64,000 nt of DNA, taken from Tetmemena sp. SeJ-2015. Taxonomy: Eukaryota > Ciliophora > Spirotrichea > Sporadotrichida > Oxytrichidae. Every line of letters begins with the position of its first letter. Position 1 is the first letter of the stretch. The notes under the pieces were generated by a model. The model was not told where the DNA came from. It made no database searches and was given only the letters and a program-made list of their open reading frames with translations. Of this stretch, positions 24,601 to 37,383 are shown one piece after another. The translations under genes and the position numbers were made by a program. The stretch spans positions 16,765 through 80,764 of the forward strand of contig JAJKFJ010021596.1 of assembly GCA_027382625.1 (NCBI GenBank), in the 5' to 3' direction.

Positions 24601-25087
24601 ATTGCAATTATTTCTATGTCTTTTGAACGCATTAACGAGAAAGCAGAGTTAGCTGCTTTACAAGAGAAAGCACGCATTATCTTTGAAAATCATTATCTCA
24701 TTCCCTCTTACATATAGAGAAGTTTAGACGACAAGAACAAATTAGTGACATTTATTATTAAATATTCTTAATATTAAATTCTTAGGGATAATTACTGAAG
24801 TTTCATCTTCACCAAGCAATATAAATTCTTTAGACGTTACTTCCTAAGTTGCCTCTCAAATATCATCTCTTAAAAAGCAAGTTTAAATAATTTATCATGT
24901 TTTTAAATGATTATAAGTTGATGAAGTGTAAGAAGAATTGAAGACTCAATTTAAAGATAAACTCACTCAAGTTTCAAAACAGCAAAGTGATCTTACAGTC
25001 AAGCTTGACACTTACTAAGAGCAAACAAAGAGATAACTTGAGGAAATTAACCACACTCTAAAGTAATTGCTACCAAAGAAATCTTGA
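15648..25087 (+). CDS. Very large WD40-like / ankyrin / TRP-type ion channel
   Basis: From ATG 15648 (MYSARSSKPPSNSLNRKFPI) many short, beta-rich coding segments follow, such as CVGFAAAVIKISSKEPRSD, TYIADENGNIEIYKNGKLL, ILDITNGYLIRKVFLDREV and IIVFSLGKIGHSMVLFRDDK. They are typical of degenerate WD40 blades. Ankyrin-like repeats follow: DGNTLMHLLANDNQ (22688) and DGQTPLHLCIEAENALGID (22890). The pore-forming part starts near 23770 with several TM helices (YSLIWLFIPFILFHGTFIAY; IWNYIDILPVLLIIIVVTSH; SMWLKFLYFLRLFDPTGY; MKVFLLILGIVYCAFGEAFL). It ends with MLNLLIAIISMSFERINEKA, the TRP/ion-transport S6-to-tail signature, and a coiled-coil tail to TGA 25085-25087. WD40-ankyrin-channel fusions are common in ciliates. 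Dozens of AT-rich IESs explain the length. Treating it as one gene is an inference; the N-terminal third is least certain. Confidence 0.7.
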
Positions 25088-25249
25088 AGTTTTGATTAGT
25101 TGAATTATTATTTAAAATTTTCTTTATCGATAGTTAAAAATATGATATTCACAAGCTGTTGAATTTCCATCTTAATTATGATTAAGCCTAATACTGTCAT
25201 AAATATCATCATTATTTCTTGAAATTTAAATATACTGAGTATAAAATTA

Positions 25250-27385
25250 ATGGACACTAACAATTTCCGCCAAGAATCCAAAGAGCCCTTGCTTCTAAAG
25301 CAGGATAATAAAAATGAAGACAGCACTTAGAATTAGCTCAAGAATCAAGACAATTAAAATCCTAGTCTCAATACAGATGTTCAATAGTAAAATCTCCAAA
25401 TTTATGAAAAAGGCAAAATAGATAACTACAATAGTGCGCTTACTTATATTTATTAGCTTGACCTCAGATAAATTATGTCCCAAATTGTGAGTCTCTCTAC
25501 TTATCCAATAATAAGTATGCTGTTCCATCCTGGCTATCATTTAATTCATTTTTCTTTAGCTTATCAGATATTCAACGTAATGAAAGTTGGAAAACTTGAA
25601 AATTCTATAGAGAATCTTGCTATTTATGGTCTTGCAACAGTATCCCTATCACTTCTACTAATGTCAATACAGATCTCTTTTAATAATGCCCTAACTACTC
25701 TCATATCATAAGCAAATGGATAAAAGGAATACATCCTCTGTAACGTTTACTTAAAGAGACAACTTAAAATTTATAGAAAATAATAAATATATGCAGTTGA
25801 ACTTATCCTAAATGTCATGGTTTTCGCGAGCATATCCTTAATCTTTATATTTTCGAAGTAGTTTTACTTGCTAATTTAAATTATAGCAAAAATTAAATTG
25901 GCAGCCAGAATCAGTGGCGCATAAAACTTGGATCTACACTTTGCTTGTCTTACCTGGGTAATTTATGTTTGGAGTCTACCATACTTAACTTAAGAATTTT
26001 TATAAAATAAAGCACCTCCTCACTTAAAATAGGTTTACTCAAAGTATTTAGCAGGTCAGAAAGAAGTTAAATTCTCGATGTGGACTAACATATTTTCTTT
26101 CCTTCTTCACATCTATAAATATCTGACTTATTTAATTTGAATCCCTATTACCTTGTTCATCGTTGACTACTTACAGATGGGGCTTTACGGTGTTGCGATC
26201 GCCACTTCAATTCATTTTACCAATCGATTTTTAATCTGCTTCACAATTATAAAGCGTTCCAGATTCTTAATATTTCATATAAATATGGAATGGTTAATAA
26301 TATCTTTTTTTTTAATTCAATCAGTATTCAGTTTCTTGGAAAGATGAGAGATGCTATCAGAACCTACTACCCTAATTGTAGATGTCTCTCGAATCCTGCG
26401 GGATGATTTTGTGGTCTTGGTGGGCATTCGACATGTTCACCTTTATTTCCTCTTTCATGGCTACCAGTGTACTAGCTGCACAGACAGTTTGCAGAAACAG
26501 CATTAATCCTTGCATAATTTTACTTTTGAAACGTAGTTTTGATGTTCTATATGATTCCAGTGGGTCTAACTCAAGCCACAGCAATCTCAGTGGGAAACAA
26601 AATCGGTTAAAATGACGTTCATGCAGCTCAAAAGTTTGCCTTCGTGTGCACGATATTTGCCATCTGCTGGGCAGCAATGTCAGTAACTATCATGCTTATT
26701 TTCGATGATATGATAATCTCCCTCTTTACTCATATCAATAGATTAAACTTAGAAATGTATTATGCTTTATACTGATAGCTAGGAAGTGATATCTCTTGTC
26801 CACTAGGCTTTTGTACTGATTGGTCTCTTCATAATTTTTGACTGCACTTAGTGTATCGGCTCTGGTATTATAGCTGGCATGGGAAGACAAGGCAAGGGTT
26901 CTATATTCACCATAAACATGGAAATAAATATATCCATTAAACATTTATAATAAAAATGATTTAATCGGCTTTTGGATTATAGGTGTTCCAACTTGCTTGT
27001 GCAGGTATTTTATTTCAAGTCTGGCATTGAGGCGTTGTGGTTCGGTCCTCTTTTAGCTCACTTCCTTAACACTATCTCGTACTAAGTCATATATAAATAA
27101 ATTATAAATTTGCTTACTACACTATTGTAATAAGATCAGATTGGAATGAGATAGTCGTAGAAAGTTAAAAAAGGAGATCTAGAGACAAAAAGTGAAGACT
27201 CAGATCATCACAAATCTAATTAAATACATCAAATACAGTTATTCATTAATTTAAATACCATCGATTACAATAAAGAACTTCAGAAATGGATTATTGTAGA
27301 AATATCATTTAATCATCAAAGTAAAAAGCAAAATTCTTTGCTTCAATCGCTATCGTTTTTTAATTCGATTTCATCATTGCTTTGA
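25250..27385 (+). CDS. MATE-family multidrug/toxin extrusion transporter
   Basis: A cation-coupled efflux pump of the plasma or vacuolar membrane. ATG 25250 (MDTNNFRQESKEPLLLKQDN) leads through a Gln/Asn-rich tail to IVSLSTYPIISMLFHPGYHL, then FNNALTTLISQANGQKEYIL, matching the MATE SQA.G motif. TM pairs follow: VDYLQMGLYGVAIATSIHF (26160), LWSWWAFDMFTFISSFMATS with VLAAQTV (26408), and MIPVGLTQATAISVGNKIGQ with NDVHAAQ (26557), the second MATE repeat. SGIIAGMGRQGKGSIF (26860) matches the late G.GRQ motif, and ALWFGPLLAHFLNTISYQV (27032) the last helices. An in-frame TGA at 26138-26140 and frame changes near 26345, 26515 and 26790 mark IESs. The open frame runs to TGA 27383-27385, overlapping the tail of the convergent gene; the true stop may be earlier. 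Confidence 0.88.
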
Positions 27386-30300
27386 TCACTGCTTATTGAC
27401 TCTTCCCTCTCTATTCTAGCTCTTATATCCATCACCTTTTCCTTCAATTCGATAACAATAATTTATTACTTTTAATTTGTGGAAGATAATTTGAGACATC
27501 ACACTAAGTCTACTCTCCTTGATTTATTGCTCTCCCACACTTATAAAGAGCTCTCCCTTTTGCATGGCTCCTCTAACAGAATTTCCAAACTTCCGCATAT
27601 CTTTAACAACAGTTAAACTAGAACATAAGTAATTTAGTTTATAAGTTTGCTCTAACTTCCTAGACTCATCCCTCAGAGAGGACTTTATCTCGCGAACGTT
27701 TTTTAGAGTAGCTAGCAAGTCAGGACTAATTTTATTCAAGAAAGAAGGATTGAACTCATCGCCTAACTTAAATTAAAGAATAGCAAATATATCTCGCTAA
27801 AACTTATTTCTTGGATTTTCCTGTTGCAAAATTGAGTTGTCATTCTCAATATACACACTATCTTGAGATCTCAAAGTGTAGGCTTGATTCATATTCCTCT
27901 AACTAGTTCTTGGCTTGTTGTTATTTGGCAAACTCTGCCCTAATCCATCAAAGAAAATAGTAATTATGATTTAGAAGAAAGGATCTATGTTGTCATGATA
28001 CTTATCTGGACTCACTTCTCTTGTTAGTCTTTGATTGTTGTTCTGTAGTGAACAATAAATAAGAAAATAGTATTACAGTGATTAAGAGACCCTCTGCTTA
28101 ATAGAATCATCATTTTAAAGCCCCAATCTCACAGGTGTCTCATCCGTAATAGATAACTGGAAATCTAAGTCAGACTTTACTCCGAGTGTGCCTATAACTT
28201 GCGATTCCAACTTTGATACTAAACAAATCGCATATTAAAATTAATTCTTTGGCACACCGAATCGAGAAGTAGCTCTTACTCTAGAAAGAGAATCTTCTCT
28301 TAAGGTCTTTAATTCTTGATCCTCTATGACAGATATTAATCGGCCTATCTAGCTTTATCTATCTGAAACGGGTGTCGTTTCTTAGTTTTAAACTATGCTT
28401 AGTGTATTGAATTATGATTGGGGCTGATTATCATTTGCCTAATCTTGCTCCAATTACTGTTATTGTTGTTTTTAGAAATCTTCTAAGTCATTGAGGACGA
28501 TTTTCTTCATGGTCAAATAAGAAATCTAGCGACGCTTTTTGTGCGAGATGCCATTTGAATCTGTGTTATCTTCTTAGGAGTCAGTGCTTGAAGATTCTTC
28601 CTATTCTCCTTCACAAATAATGGATTATATATAAGCTAGGAAAAATATTAAAGACTTCACCTTTCCGAGGACCTTCCTCATTTTTCAATTATTCATCTTC
28701 CAGCCAGTCATATACTCATTTTTATTTTAATACGACTCTATTCTTTATTGTAATATCATTTTTAAGTTTACTTTTGCCTATCTTTGATAGTTGCAAAGGC
28801 ATCCCCAGCGATTATGATGAAAATATTCATCAACACCTGCATGGAAAGGAACACAAATGTAAAAATGAAGAGAGCACCCACTATCAGATCAATCTACATC
28901 ACTTCCATAAAAGTATTTGATATCTCATCTCCCATCATCATGCAGTAGAGAGTATTGAAAGCGTTCGAAGGCTGCTAGAACCTCCAACCTTGCCAAAATA
29001 CAGACATCCCAAACATCGCAAAGCCAATGAAAATAGGAAGTACGTTTATTAAATTTCTGAAAATATCAGGCCCGGAGTATGCCACTGTCCTTGAAAAGAA
29101 TGAATATAGGATATTATTGAAGTGTAAAAGAATGAGAAATCTTGAGAGTGCTCGATGTATTTTGTTATAGAGATCCAACATAAGAAGCACCCTAATCCAA
29201 CAAACAGAGTCTAAGTTGAAAGAGGTATCGAGTCTCGAGCTATGAACATGACAGATCCAAATATCTGAAAGAAGTTTCCCACAATTATGACGATTGACCA
29301 GTAGCTGAAGATCTTTACCTTATCTAGTTACAAAATTAAGGCTTCAATCTTGTTCTTACCTGAGAAGGTGAGATTTTCCCATTTGAGATTTTTACTTGTA
29401 CTCTGCACTATGGCATCAATTTATTGCTCGCTCATTTCTTCATCATCTCTTGTTATGCTTTAATATAGATTTGTGATTTGCTTCTTATATTAGGTATTTT
29501 TAGTTGATATCATAGATTTGCTGCGTTACTAAAGATACCATGAACTGGAAAAAAAATGCTTACAAGTCTCATTAGTGGAGTTGCCCCAAAGTCTTGGCTC
29601 TCTTTGTATTTTTGTCTAATATCTTTGTACAGTCTAGCTACCTTAAGGTAGTATTCGAAATTCAAGGTATATTACTTTAACATTATAGAGGACAATATTT
29701 TTAACGAGTAATATAAAATGTGCAAGACTAAGGAAGTAATTCCAAAAATCAAGACCATGAAGCAATTCGTCGCAACGTATGCATTATTTAGGAGTTCTCC
29801 AGTTTTATCACAAGTCTTTGTATCAAGATTAAGAGTGAGTTTTATTAAATTTCTGTCTTAGAAATCAATCAATAAAAAATAACTTTCATTTAAAATCAAA
29901 CTGCTGTTTGATCTGCCAAACGAAGCAACTAGTTTAGAAATCGTCATATCGAGAATAATCTATGGTGACGTTGTAATTGAGATTTATAGACTGGGTGAGA
30001 TTTAAGAATTACTTTAAGGTTCCATCGCTTATATATGGCTCTTTAAACATTTCAAAGTTTTCATTGGTAAGTCCATACTCAAGTTCATAAGAAATAGAAA
30101 TCAATAAAGCATTAATAATTTGTGTATCTAGTTCGTAAAGACCAACATATGACTTCTTCAAGTAGGTCACATCCATTCTAACTGGGCATATTTCTTTAGG
30201 GTCCTTGCTAAAAATGCAAGTGTTTCCTCCCTTTTACTAAGAATATAGATCTAGCATATCCCCATTAGTGAGGTCATAGTAAGCATTTACTGATTATTAA

Positions 30301-31041
30301 ATGAATTCTGCTAGGTCCTTAAGATTGAAGAAGTGCTTAGTCCTGGGGTAAGTTGGATTTTAATAGTCTGTTCCATCATCGAAAAATTAGCGATAGAAGA
30401 CAATAGCATGAGCTCGGTAGTGTTAGCCCTATGAGCTTACCAGGAAGCAGACTTAGAGAGTTGTTACAATCAACAAAATCAGATGGATCATGAATTTCCA
30501 AGGGAATCTATCTATTATTTCAAGTAAGACCACTTATAATAACATGGGATATCAATGATAAAAGAGGAATTCATGATTAGTGATTTACTTATAACAAAGC
30601 TCTCAAAACCATACTTACTATAGCTTTCATATTTATCGAGAGGTCCCATTTGGATTCTATCCCTGAGAGGCATTAAAAGTTTTTTCCTTTTCTCTTTATC
30701 AGAATTCAAAAGAATTTTGATTAAAAACAAACTTAAATTCTTGCTGACTATCTTTTGCCGATTTTCATCATCTTCTTGCTCTTGATAATTTTTAATTATT
30801 ATAGAAGTTGAAATGTCATCAATTTTAACCACCTTTTTCTTATTAGATTTTGTGCTATAAAAATTATTGCATTAATATACGTATATAATATAAATTTGCT
30901 CCTTAATTCTTCAGAATCGATGCTCTATTCAGTATCTTCTTTATCTTCATATTGAGTGTTTTAAGTTTCATTACTATTGCCATATGTCTCCACTCTCTTA
31001 GAAGTTTATCTTCCTCTTTTAGTCTCTTATTACTTCTTCAT
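27343..31041 (-). CDS. Mucolipin/polycystin-like TRP cation channel
   Basis: Start CAT 31039-31041 gives MKKQQETKRGRQTSKRVETY. An AGCA pointer joins SEELRS to TKSNKKKVVKIDDISTS. RDRIQMGPLDKYESYSKYGF (about 30650) resembles the mucolipin N-terminal segment before TM1. A long lumenal region (29900-30480) follows. The pore module is at 28780-29260: SRFLILLHFNNILYSFFSRT, GPDIFRNLINVLPIFIGFAM with FGMSVFWQGW, then FNTLYCMMMGDEISNTFMEV and LFIFTFVFLSMQVLMNIFII with IAGDAFATIKD. The last is the S6 segment followed by the family's cytosolic start. A Ser/Gln-rich tail ends at TGA 27343-27345. Mucolipin fits slightly better than polycystin-2 because of the N-terminal motif. In animals these are endolysosomal or ciliary Ca channels. 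Multiple IESs are present. Confidence 0.8.
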
Positions 31042-31054
31042 TAATAAAGCACAA

Positions 31055-31931
31055 ATGGATGAGGGTTTAATTATCTAATAATTTTATGAATTAACTTGTA
31101 AAATCAGAAATCACTCTAAGGATTAAGCTTTTGATTGATGTAAGTTTTTATTTTAAAAATCAACATTTGATATATTTTGCTTATTGAATATTCCTTGATA
31201 TTTGATTTAGAAATATTCCTTATGATGCTACTGAGCAGGATATGAGAGACACGCTCAGACTAGCTGGTCCATTTGAGCAATTCAGATTGAAGACAGATGT
31301 CAAAACGAACCAACCCAAAGGCTATGGATTCTGTGAGTATAGAGACCCGGACGTGGCTGCATCTGCGCTCAGAAACCTAAACAAAGCAGAAATAAATGGA
31401 CGCACAATTAAAGTAGACTTTGCTTCAGATAACAAGAATGGAAATAATCTTAAGGTGAGGCAGAATTAAAAATGCTAATAACCTTTAGGATGAGGATGTT
31501 AAATATAGAGACAGAGCTGAACTAGTGAATTTTAAAATGTTTGTTTAATTTTCTTTAAAGGAGTGAATTAAAAGGGTGACTACATATCTGACCACGAAGT
31601 GACAGTTGAAGATCTCCTTAACTCACTCTCTTCTGAGTAAGAGCAACTTCTCCTCTTTGGAATTAAGGACGCATTCGAATCGATGCAAAGAGATAACCCT
31701 CGCTCAGCAGAGCAAATGATTGAGACCTTAGCTCAGGATGAAACCTTGCTAGATAGCTTAACTCAAATGCTAGAAAGAGTTCAATAGAATCATGGAGGTC
31801 CTCAGTATATGTCCCAGGGAGGTATTTATCACTATAATGCAGCAGCAGCTAGTGGGATGATGTTTCCAGGTGGAGGAATGAGTTAATCTGCTAGCCCTGG
31901 ATATGGAGGAGGGTACAATAACTCATATTGA
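31055..31931 (+). CDS. CSTF2: CstF-64-like cleavage stimulation factor (RRM + hinge)
   Basis: An mRNA 3'-end processing factor that binds GU-rich pre-mRNA. ATG 31055 gives MDEGLIIQQFYELTCKI, joined by an AGAAAT pointer (31106-31111/31209-31214) to RNIPYDATEQDMRDTLRLAG. The RRM contains KGYGFCEYRDPDVAASALRN (RNP1) and ends EINGRTIKVDFA. A second pointer GTGAATT (31525-31531/31563-31569) joins to KGDYISDHEVTVEDLLNSLS. The hinge-like helical region (EQLLLFGIKDAFESMQRDNP; AEQMIETLAQDETLLDSLTQ) and a Gly/Met/Ser/Tyr-rich C-terminus end at TGA 31929-31931. At about 240 residues it is shorter than animal CstF-64 and lacks an obvious C-terminal Pcf11-binding domain. Its start codon is 13 bp from the start of the divergent channel gene. 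Confidence 0.9.
31106..31208. other. IES with pointer AGAAAT in CSTF2
   Basis: AGAAAT at 31106-31111 and 31209-31214. The intervening AT-rich DNA contains TGA. Excision produces TCKIRNIPYDATEQ, the start of the RRM. Confidence 0.88.
31525..31562. other. IES with pointer GTGAATT in CSTF2
   Basis: GTGAATT at 31525-31531 and 31563-31569 flanks AT-rich DNA. Excision gives AELVNQKGDYISDHE in one frame. Confidence 0.88.
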
Positions 31932-32140
31932 AAAATAGTTACCTTGAGTTTTAATTAACCTTAATTAGTTTTTCTTTTTCAAGGAACAATTCAATTTTTC
32001 AAAATGTAAATTTAAGGAATATTTCCAACTAATAACATCTGTGATTTTAAACAATTCTTACAAAAAACGCAAGATGGATTGCTCTGTGCTTCAGCAGAGT
32101 AGAGGGGCTTATACAATCTATAACACAGTTATAAATTTTA

Positions 32141-35100
32141 GGATAACACAACAACAACTATCCATAGGCAAATAAATAGCAACTTACTATTGGCCACTAG
32201 TAGTAGGATAGGAGCTAGTTTGCTATTATCCACTGGGGAGATGTCCTTGCATGCCTGCAAATTATTAAGGTTTCATTAATCAGGAAACAACTTAAATTCT
32301 TAATTAACTTTTATAATGCCTCTTCTAATTAGTTAAGTTGATACATTAAATTAATATCGCCAAGTTACTTTTCTTACTCAATTTGTACCTCTATTTTCGA
32401 TGTTTTTGTGTAATATAATTATTCTTGAGATATGAGTTAAACATTTATTATTGTTATTTCAGAGCTCCTTTAATGATGAGTAATAATACTGCTGCTACTA
32501 CTCAAGCCGAAGTTGTTTTCTCAAAAAGCCAAGCCAACGATCAACCACACCCAATTCTCACCAAGTTTAACTCTCCTCTCAAATTGATACTAAAATCATG
32601 GAAAAGAGGAAAAATGCTCAAAACTTGTAGCAGAATCAGCCAAGTGGAAACAATAGCATCCTGGCAAATAGCACTTTCATGAGAAACAATTTCGTTCGAA
32701 AAGGTTATCATTTATTATTTTATCTTTCTAAAGGTGAAAAGTAAACCAGCAATCTCCAATCCCAAACTGCCTAAGAAATCAATACTAACTTGAAGCCTAA
32801 GAATGCATAGAGCATTCCTATTATCACTTAATTATTAACTATGATTGATATTTTAAGCTTTCTTTTTTAAACTTTCACGAACATGAACAGCAATTCCTAA
32901 CAGATGTAACAATAGCAGGCAGTGAATGAATAAAAAAACAGCCAAAAGCAGCTGTAAAAGTAAGAGCACTTTCTCAACCAACAGTAAGTCAAATCCTCAG
33001 CAGCAAACTGCCTTGGAGAACTTAGTGTTTTACAAACCATCAAGTTAAGGTGCAAAGGGGAAACGGTCCCTAAAGATTAAATTATTCTTATAATGTGTTA
33101 GATAGGTGGAGGGTAATCAAGAAATTTAAATGCTTCTTTGAAGAACAACCTTACCTAAAATCCGAGTACAGTAGCTAATGATACCTCCCCTTATAGGGAG
33201 TTCATTTTAAACAAGACTCAAGACATCAAATCTAGTTATAAGCTATCATAATTAGTCTGAAAATATGTTATGAAGTACTATTTTATCAAATGGAAACAAG
33301 ATACAGGCTCAAAATGGTTTAGCACAAAGATAGCAGTAAATTCAGGCTTTGAACTAGGATAGAAGTTTTGACTAGCTGAGGGCTTAGCATCATGCCTATG
33401 CCATGGACACAAACAGTCTTCAAATTCAATACCAAGCCATGCTGATGGTAAATAAGAGCGTGCTCAATTCATAACAAGCTCAGGGTTAAGGCTAAAGTAA
33501 ATAAGCTGGTGGGCTCAAGTAAAGAAATGAGGTTAGCTTGGAAAATAGAGATGAGGGATTCGGCCATTTCATTAATGGAGAGAAAGATAAGCAAACATCA
33601 TAACCACTCATCTTAAAGCAGGCTATAATTCAAAGGCAATAGACTTTCACTCAAAATAATGTTGCCAGAGTGAGTAAATCGCCTGGGGTAATTCACATGA
33701 ACCAGAACTTGATGGTGGATCTAAAAAGCGATAAGAAACTTCAATAAATTCATAACATCTATCTTTAATCCTTTTAAATATTTTGAATTCTCTTATCTTA
33801 ATAGCAACGGTAGTGGATTATAGATGCAATCTCAATCTCATGTTTAAAATCAAAATGGTCCTTAGTAAATGAATGGCATCAAAGATTTTACTCATTTCTA
33901 AAGCCAGCAAGTCCAAAGCTAGACTAATCAAAATGGGAGTATGGGAGAGAGGTCTCTAATTCAACAGAAGAGAAAAGTGAAACCGTCAACTGCAGGCAAT
34001 CCATCCACTGCATCAAAGCATCACAACAACGCCTAGTCTTAAATGAGCAACTATAATTTATTGTAAAAACAGATTATATTTTAATAACATACCCTATCAT
34101 CAAGCAGCTGCCATGCTCTCACATACTTTTCTCCCTTATGATAACAACACCAAAGGTAGATCTAAGTCCCCTCAGAAATTTATAAATGGCCAAAAGTTTC
34201 CACAGTTACTTCAATATTTTAATGATACTTAGATTATTTTATAGTCCAAACTCCTTAAACCAATTTGTCAATGGTGAGGATGGACGAGTATAGCCTTTAA
34301 AACCAAATGTCAAAAATAGCTTTTAGCAACGGAGCCACCATCCAATAAAACTCCTCTCAAATCATGTCAAAGAACTATCATAATAACTAGTTTCATCCTA
34401 AGGGGTCTAATCCTTAAGTTGCAGAGAATTTATTTGGGAGAAAGAAGTACAGTTTTAAAAAAAGTTGAGTACCTATTCTATGCTTCTTCATATTTTACAT
34501 AAGTTTATAGCCATAATCTCTTGGCTAGATTAGCCCAATCCCAAATAACAGACCCTCTCTCGCTCTGGAAAAGAACAGAGTTAATTCTGAGAATAAGAAT
34601 CTGATGGATTAGAATTACCCCATCAGCTCTGCTTCAGACTTCATTAATCCATTTTTCATTTAGGTGGTTCTTTAATTTTATTTATAATTTGATCCAATCA
34701 GCTCTATAACCCTAATTTCAAGTGAGACAGAATGGGCTGGGGAATAAGATAAGATCACCCGAAACAAGAACTTGCTAAACTAGACTACTATTCTTCCTTC
34801 CTCTTCAAAGCTTCACAAAATGGATATATAATTAAACTATTGTATAGCTAGAAGGAGACCTGTCAAATGGGAAGTTTGCACTTAGTAAAAACACAAAGGC
34901 CAAATTTGTGGATCTATAAACCCATAGCAGCAAAACCTAAAATGTCTCTTAAATCGTTATTTATTGGAGTAGTTTAAATGCATATTTAACAATTAGAAAT
35001 CGTTGCTTCTGCTAAAGAGGACTGCAGGAATAAGCGCAGTTGTATTAGAAAATGGATTTAAATAAAAAGCAACAACATCATGCAGAAACCCTCAAATAGA

Positions 35101-35508
35101 AATAGACAAGAAGGTTATGAGATTTACAACTTCGATCATGTTTAAGACTCATCATAGAATACTTACACTTAAGGGGGATAGCAAAAAGGGCTGAGTAGTC
35201 AAATAGCCAAACCACAGCATCAAACTCTCAAACTTAAATTCATATCATCCAAGGAAAGAGAAGCAAATCAAGACATCTAATAGAGCAAGTAGGAAACTTT
35301 TAACTCAGAGAATGGCAAAATCACTATGGGACTGGAGAATGTTAAAATTGGAAACAAAGAGGATGCTAGAGTTAAAATGATGCAACTACTTGAGAGGTAA
35401 AAAATAGACGGCAGCTAAAAGATAAGTGAATACGTCCAGAAAAAACAAAATTAGAAATAAGATATGACCAAATTTAGGGGATGCAAATATAACTTTTAAA
35501 ATAAATGA
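32141..35508 (+). CDS. Unknown Gln/Asn/Ser-rich protein
   Basis: Low-complexity coding sequence with very high TAA/TAG (Gln) content. Examples are HNNNYPQANKQQLTIGHQQQ (32147), QNLQQNQPSGNNSILANSTF (32620), YAMDTNSLQIQYQAMLMVNK (33400) and GFGHFINGEKDKQTSQPLIL (33557). The C-terminus is more ordered and charged: MGLENVKIGNKEDARVKMMQ, then QKISEYVQKKQNQKQDMTKF, ending at TGA 35506-35508. Frame changes at AT-rich breaks (32700-32860, 33070, 33760, 34060, 34220, 34480, 34660, 34960) are taken as IESs. No domain was recognised and the start is not determined. Prion-like composition of this kind is common in ciliate regulatory proteins, so no function is assigned. Confidence 0.55.
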
Positions 35509-35820
35509 ACCTATTTAAAATTGTCTTATTTTTACATTTCTTTTTTCCTATGTATTTTTGTCTGATCGAAACTAAAGTATTTAAACTTACAAATTTAGAT
35601 TCTAAATGAGACAAGCTAAGCTAGAAATTCAACATCTTTCTATAAGAAGAAGTATTTTAATCGCTTTCTTTAAATATTTTCTTATAATTTCTCTGACAGT
35701 AAAAAATATATCCAACCTGCTATTGATAAATAATTTTTTATTTTCCATTCTATAGAAATCTGATTGTGTACTTTCCATTATAAATTGGGATGATGTAGTA
35801 AATCAATCCCTCCAATAATT
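35509..35820. other. AT-rich non-coding spacer
   Basis: No sustained frame on either strand; nothing recognised. Confidence 0.55.
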
Positions 35821-36919
35821 ATGAAGATACTTATTTTTATGAGGGACAGCAAGAGCACAGCAAAGAACAGATACAGCTTGAGTTCTGAAGACCATTCATC
35901 AGAAGAAATAGAGCACCTTGCAGATCTAGCAGATGAATCAGAGTAGGACTACAGAGACAAGTTAACAGAACAATTCATACTAGAGCATCTCCAAAGCAAA
36001 GAACTATCTCATTTTCAATATCCTAAATTGTTTTACCAGCTCAGCAAGTCAATGAAGAATATAAGCCAGACTTAATGAGTCAGGAATAGACTGACTATCA
36101 ATCAATTGAGACACCTGCTTATTCTTAATTTGCATCCAACAGATGACTTTTCAGAAATGGAAAACCCAGAAAGCAATCAGCAAACCAACACCTAAGACGA
36201 AAATTAAGTAAATACCTATGGGAGTTCATCTAATAACCGTGTCAGTGAGTTTAACTTAGAAGCAAACTTTTTAAAAACACGAAATAGATTGATGTGTTTT
36301 TCTTATTTAAACTTCTAGATTTTGGATGAAAGCTAAAATGAAACTAGCACTAAGAAGCATTAAATCTAAAATCTGATCGTTGAGGAAATGCAGCCTCTCT
36401 ACTATTTCAATGTGAAACCAAAGCTGCTTGAATCAATGTCTTTCGAAGACTCTAACAACTTTAACTAATTCCTGTAAGGATCTCACTACGCAGCTGGGCA
36501 ACCCTCATCAGGAAGCAACTTAAATAATCCGAAGAGCTCTGGGTTGAAAGAGGCAGCAACCCCATTCTTCCTAGGCTCTCCAGTTAACAACGCAAACAAC
36601 TAATTTCCATTTAACATTTCTCATAACAAATGATAACAGATATTTTCTAATTAGACAGTCTGAGGCTACAAAGTTTCAATATGGTGATTATAAATGATAT
36701 AAAAGTTAAGGCAGCTCTGATAGCCACATAGCTTCCTTTGGAGGAGTCCATTATGGGAAGGAGTCTCAAACAACTCTGCGAGTAAGGATAAGGCAACCTA
36801 AAGAAACAGTCATGAACTTTGAAAACCTCTAATATGAAAGCTATTGTCAATATTTAAACTTATTTTATTGTAGCTTTGGAGGGAGCTAAAGAAGCCAACA
36901 TGACAGTCCAAATTTTTGA
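35821..36919 (+). CDS. Unknown acidic Ser/Asn-rich protein
   Basis: ATG 35821 (a second in-frame Met at 35839) opens a charged segment, SSEDHSSEEIEHLADLADES. It continues through LFYQLSKSMKNISQTQ, then an in-frame TGA at 36076-36078, and resumes in the same frame as VRNRLTINQLRHLLILNLHP with TDDFSEMENPE. Further coding segments are IVEEMQPLYYFNVKPKLLES (36379) and GSHYAAGQPSSGSNLNNPKS (36480). A last segment, SSDSHIASFGGVHYGKESQ (36715), runs to TGA 36917-36919. The gene has at least three AT-rich interruptions. No family was recognised. Composition resembles the preceding gene, but no pointer linking the two was found. Confidence 0.55.
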
Positions 36920-37383
36920 ATATCCTCCTCTCATTCATACCTATGAAGCCTCAGCAGTGCTAATTTTCCATGATTGAAAGCAAAAGCCGAGGGTGTTTAT
37001 TTTGTTTTATGCATCGAGAATAATATGCTAATCATTTGATATAATTGTAGTCCATGCAAACTGTGAGTTATAAATGGAACTTATATTATAGCATTCGTTT
37101 AATAATTTATGGATTAATTGCATTGAAATTATAATAGAGCTTAACTTAATGATGGGTTTATGGAAGTGCTTCTGAACTAAATATTATCGAAATTTAAATA
37201 AAGACGCTTGAGTTTCGTTCTCTCTGCTCCAAATGATGGATTAGAGAACAAACTCTTGCATAATTGTTTAGGTTCAAGCCATATATGTAATAAATTCAAA
37301 CATATACTCTTATAATGTAACTGAGTAGTTTCTGCGAACGATTTATTACAGATTCTATCTTGCGATAGTCCATGTCCTTTCTC
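36920..37383. other. AT-rich spacer between convergent genes
   Basis: 3' flanks of the genes on either side; no supported reading frame. Confidence 0.55.
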
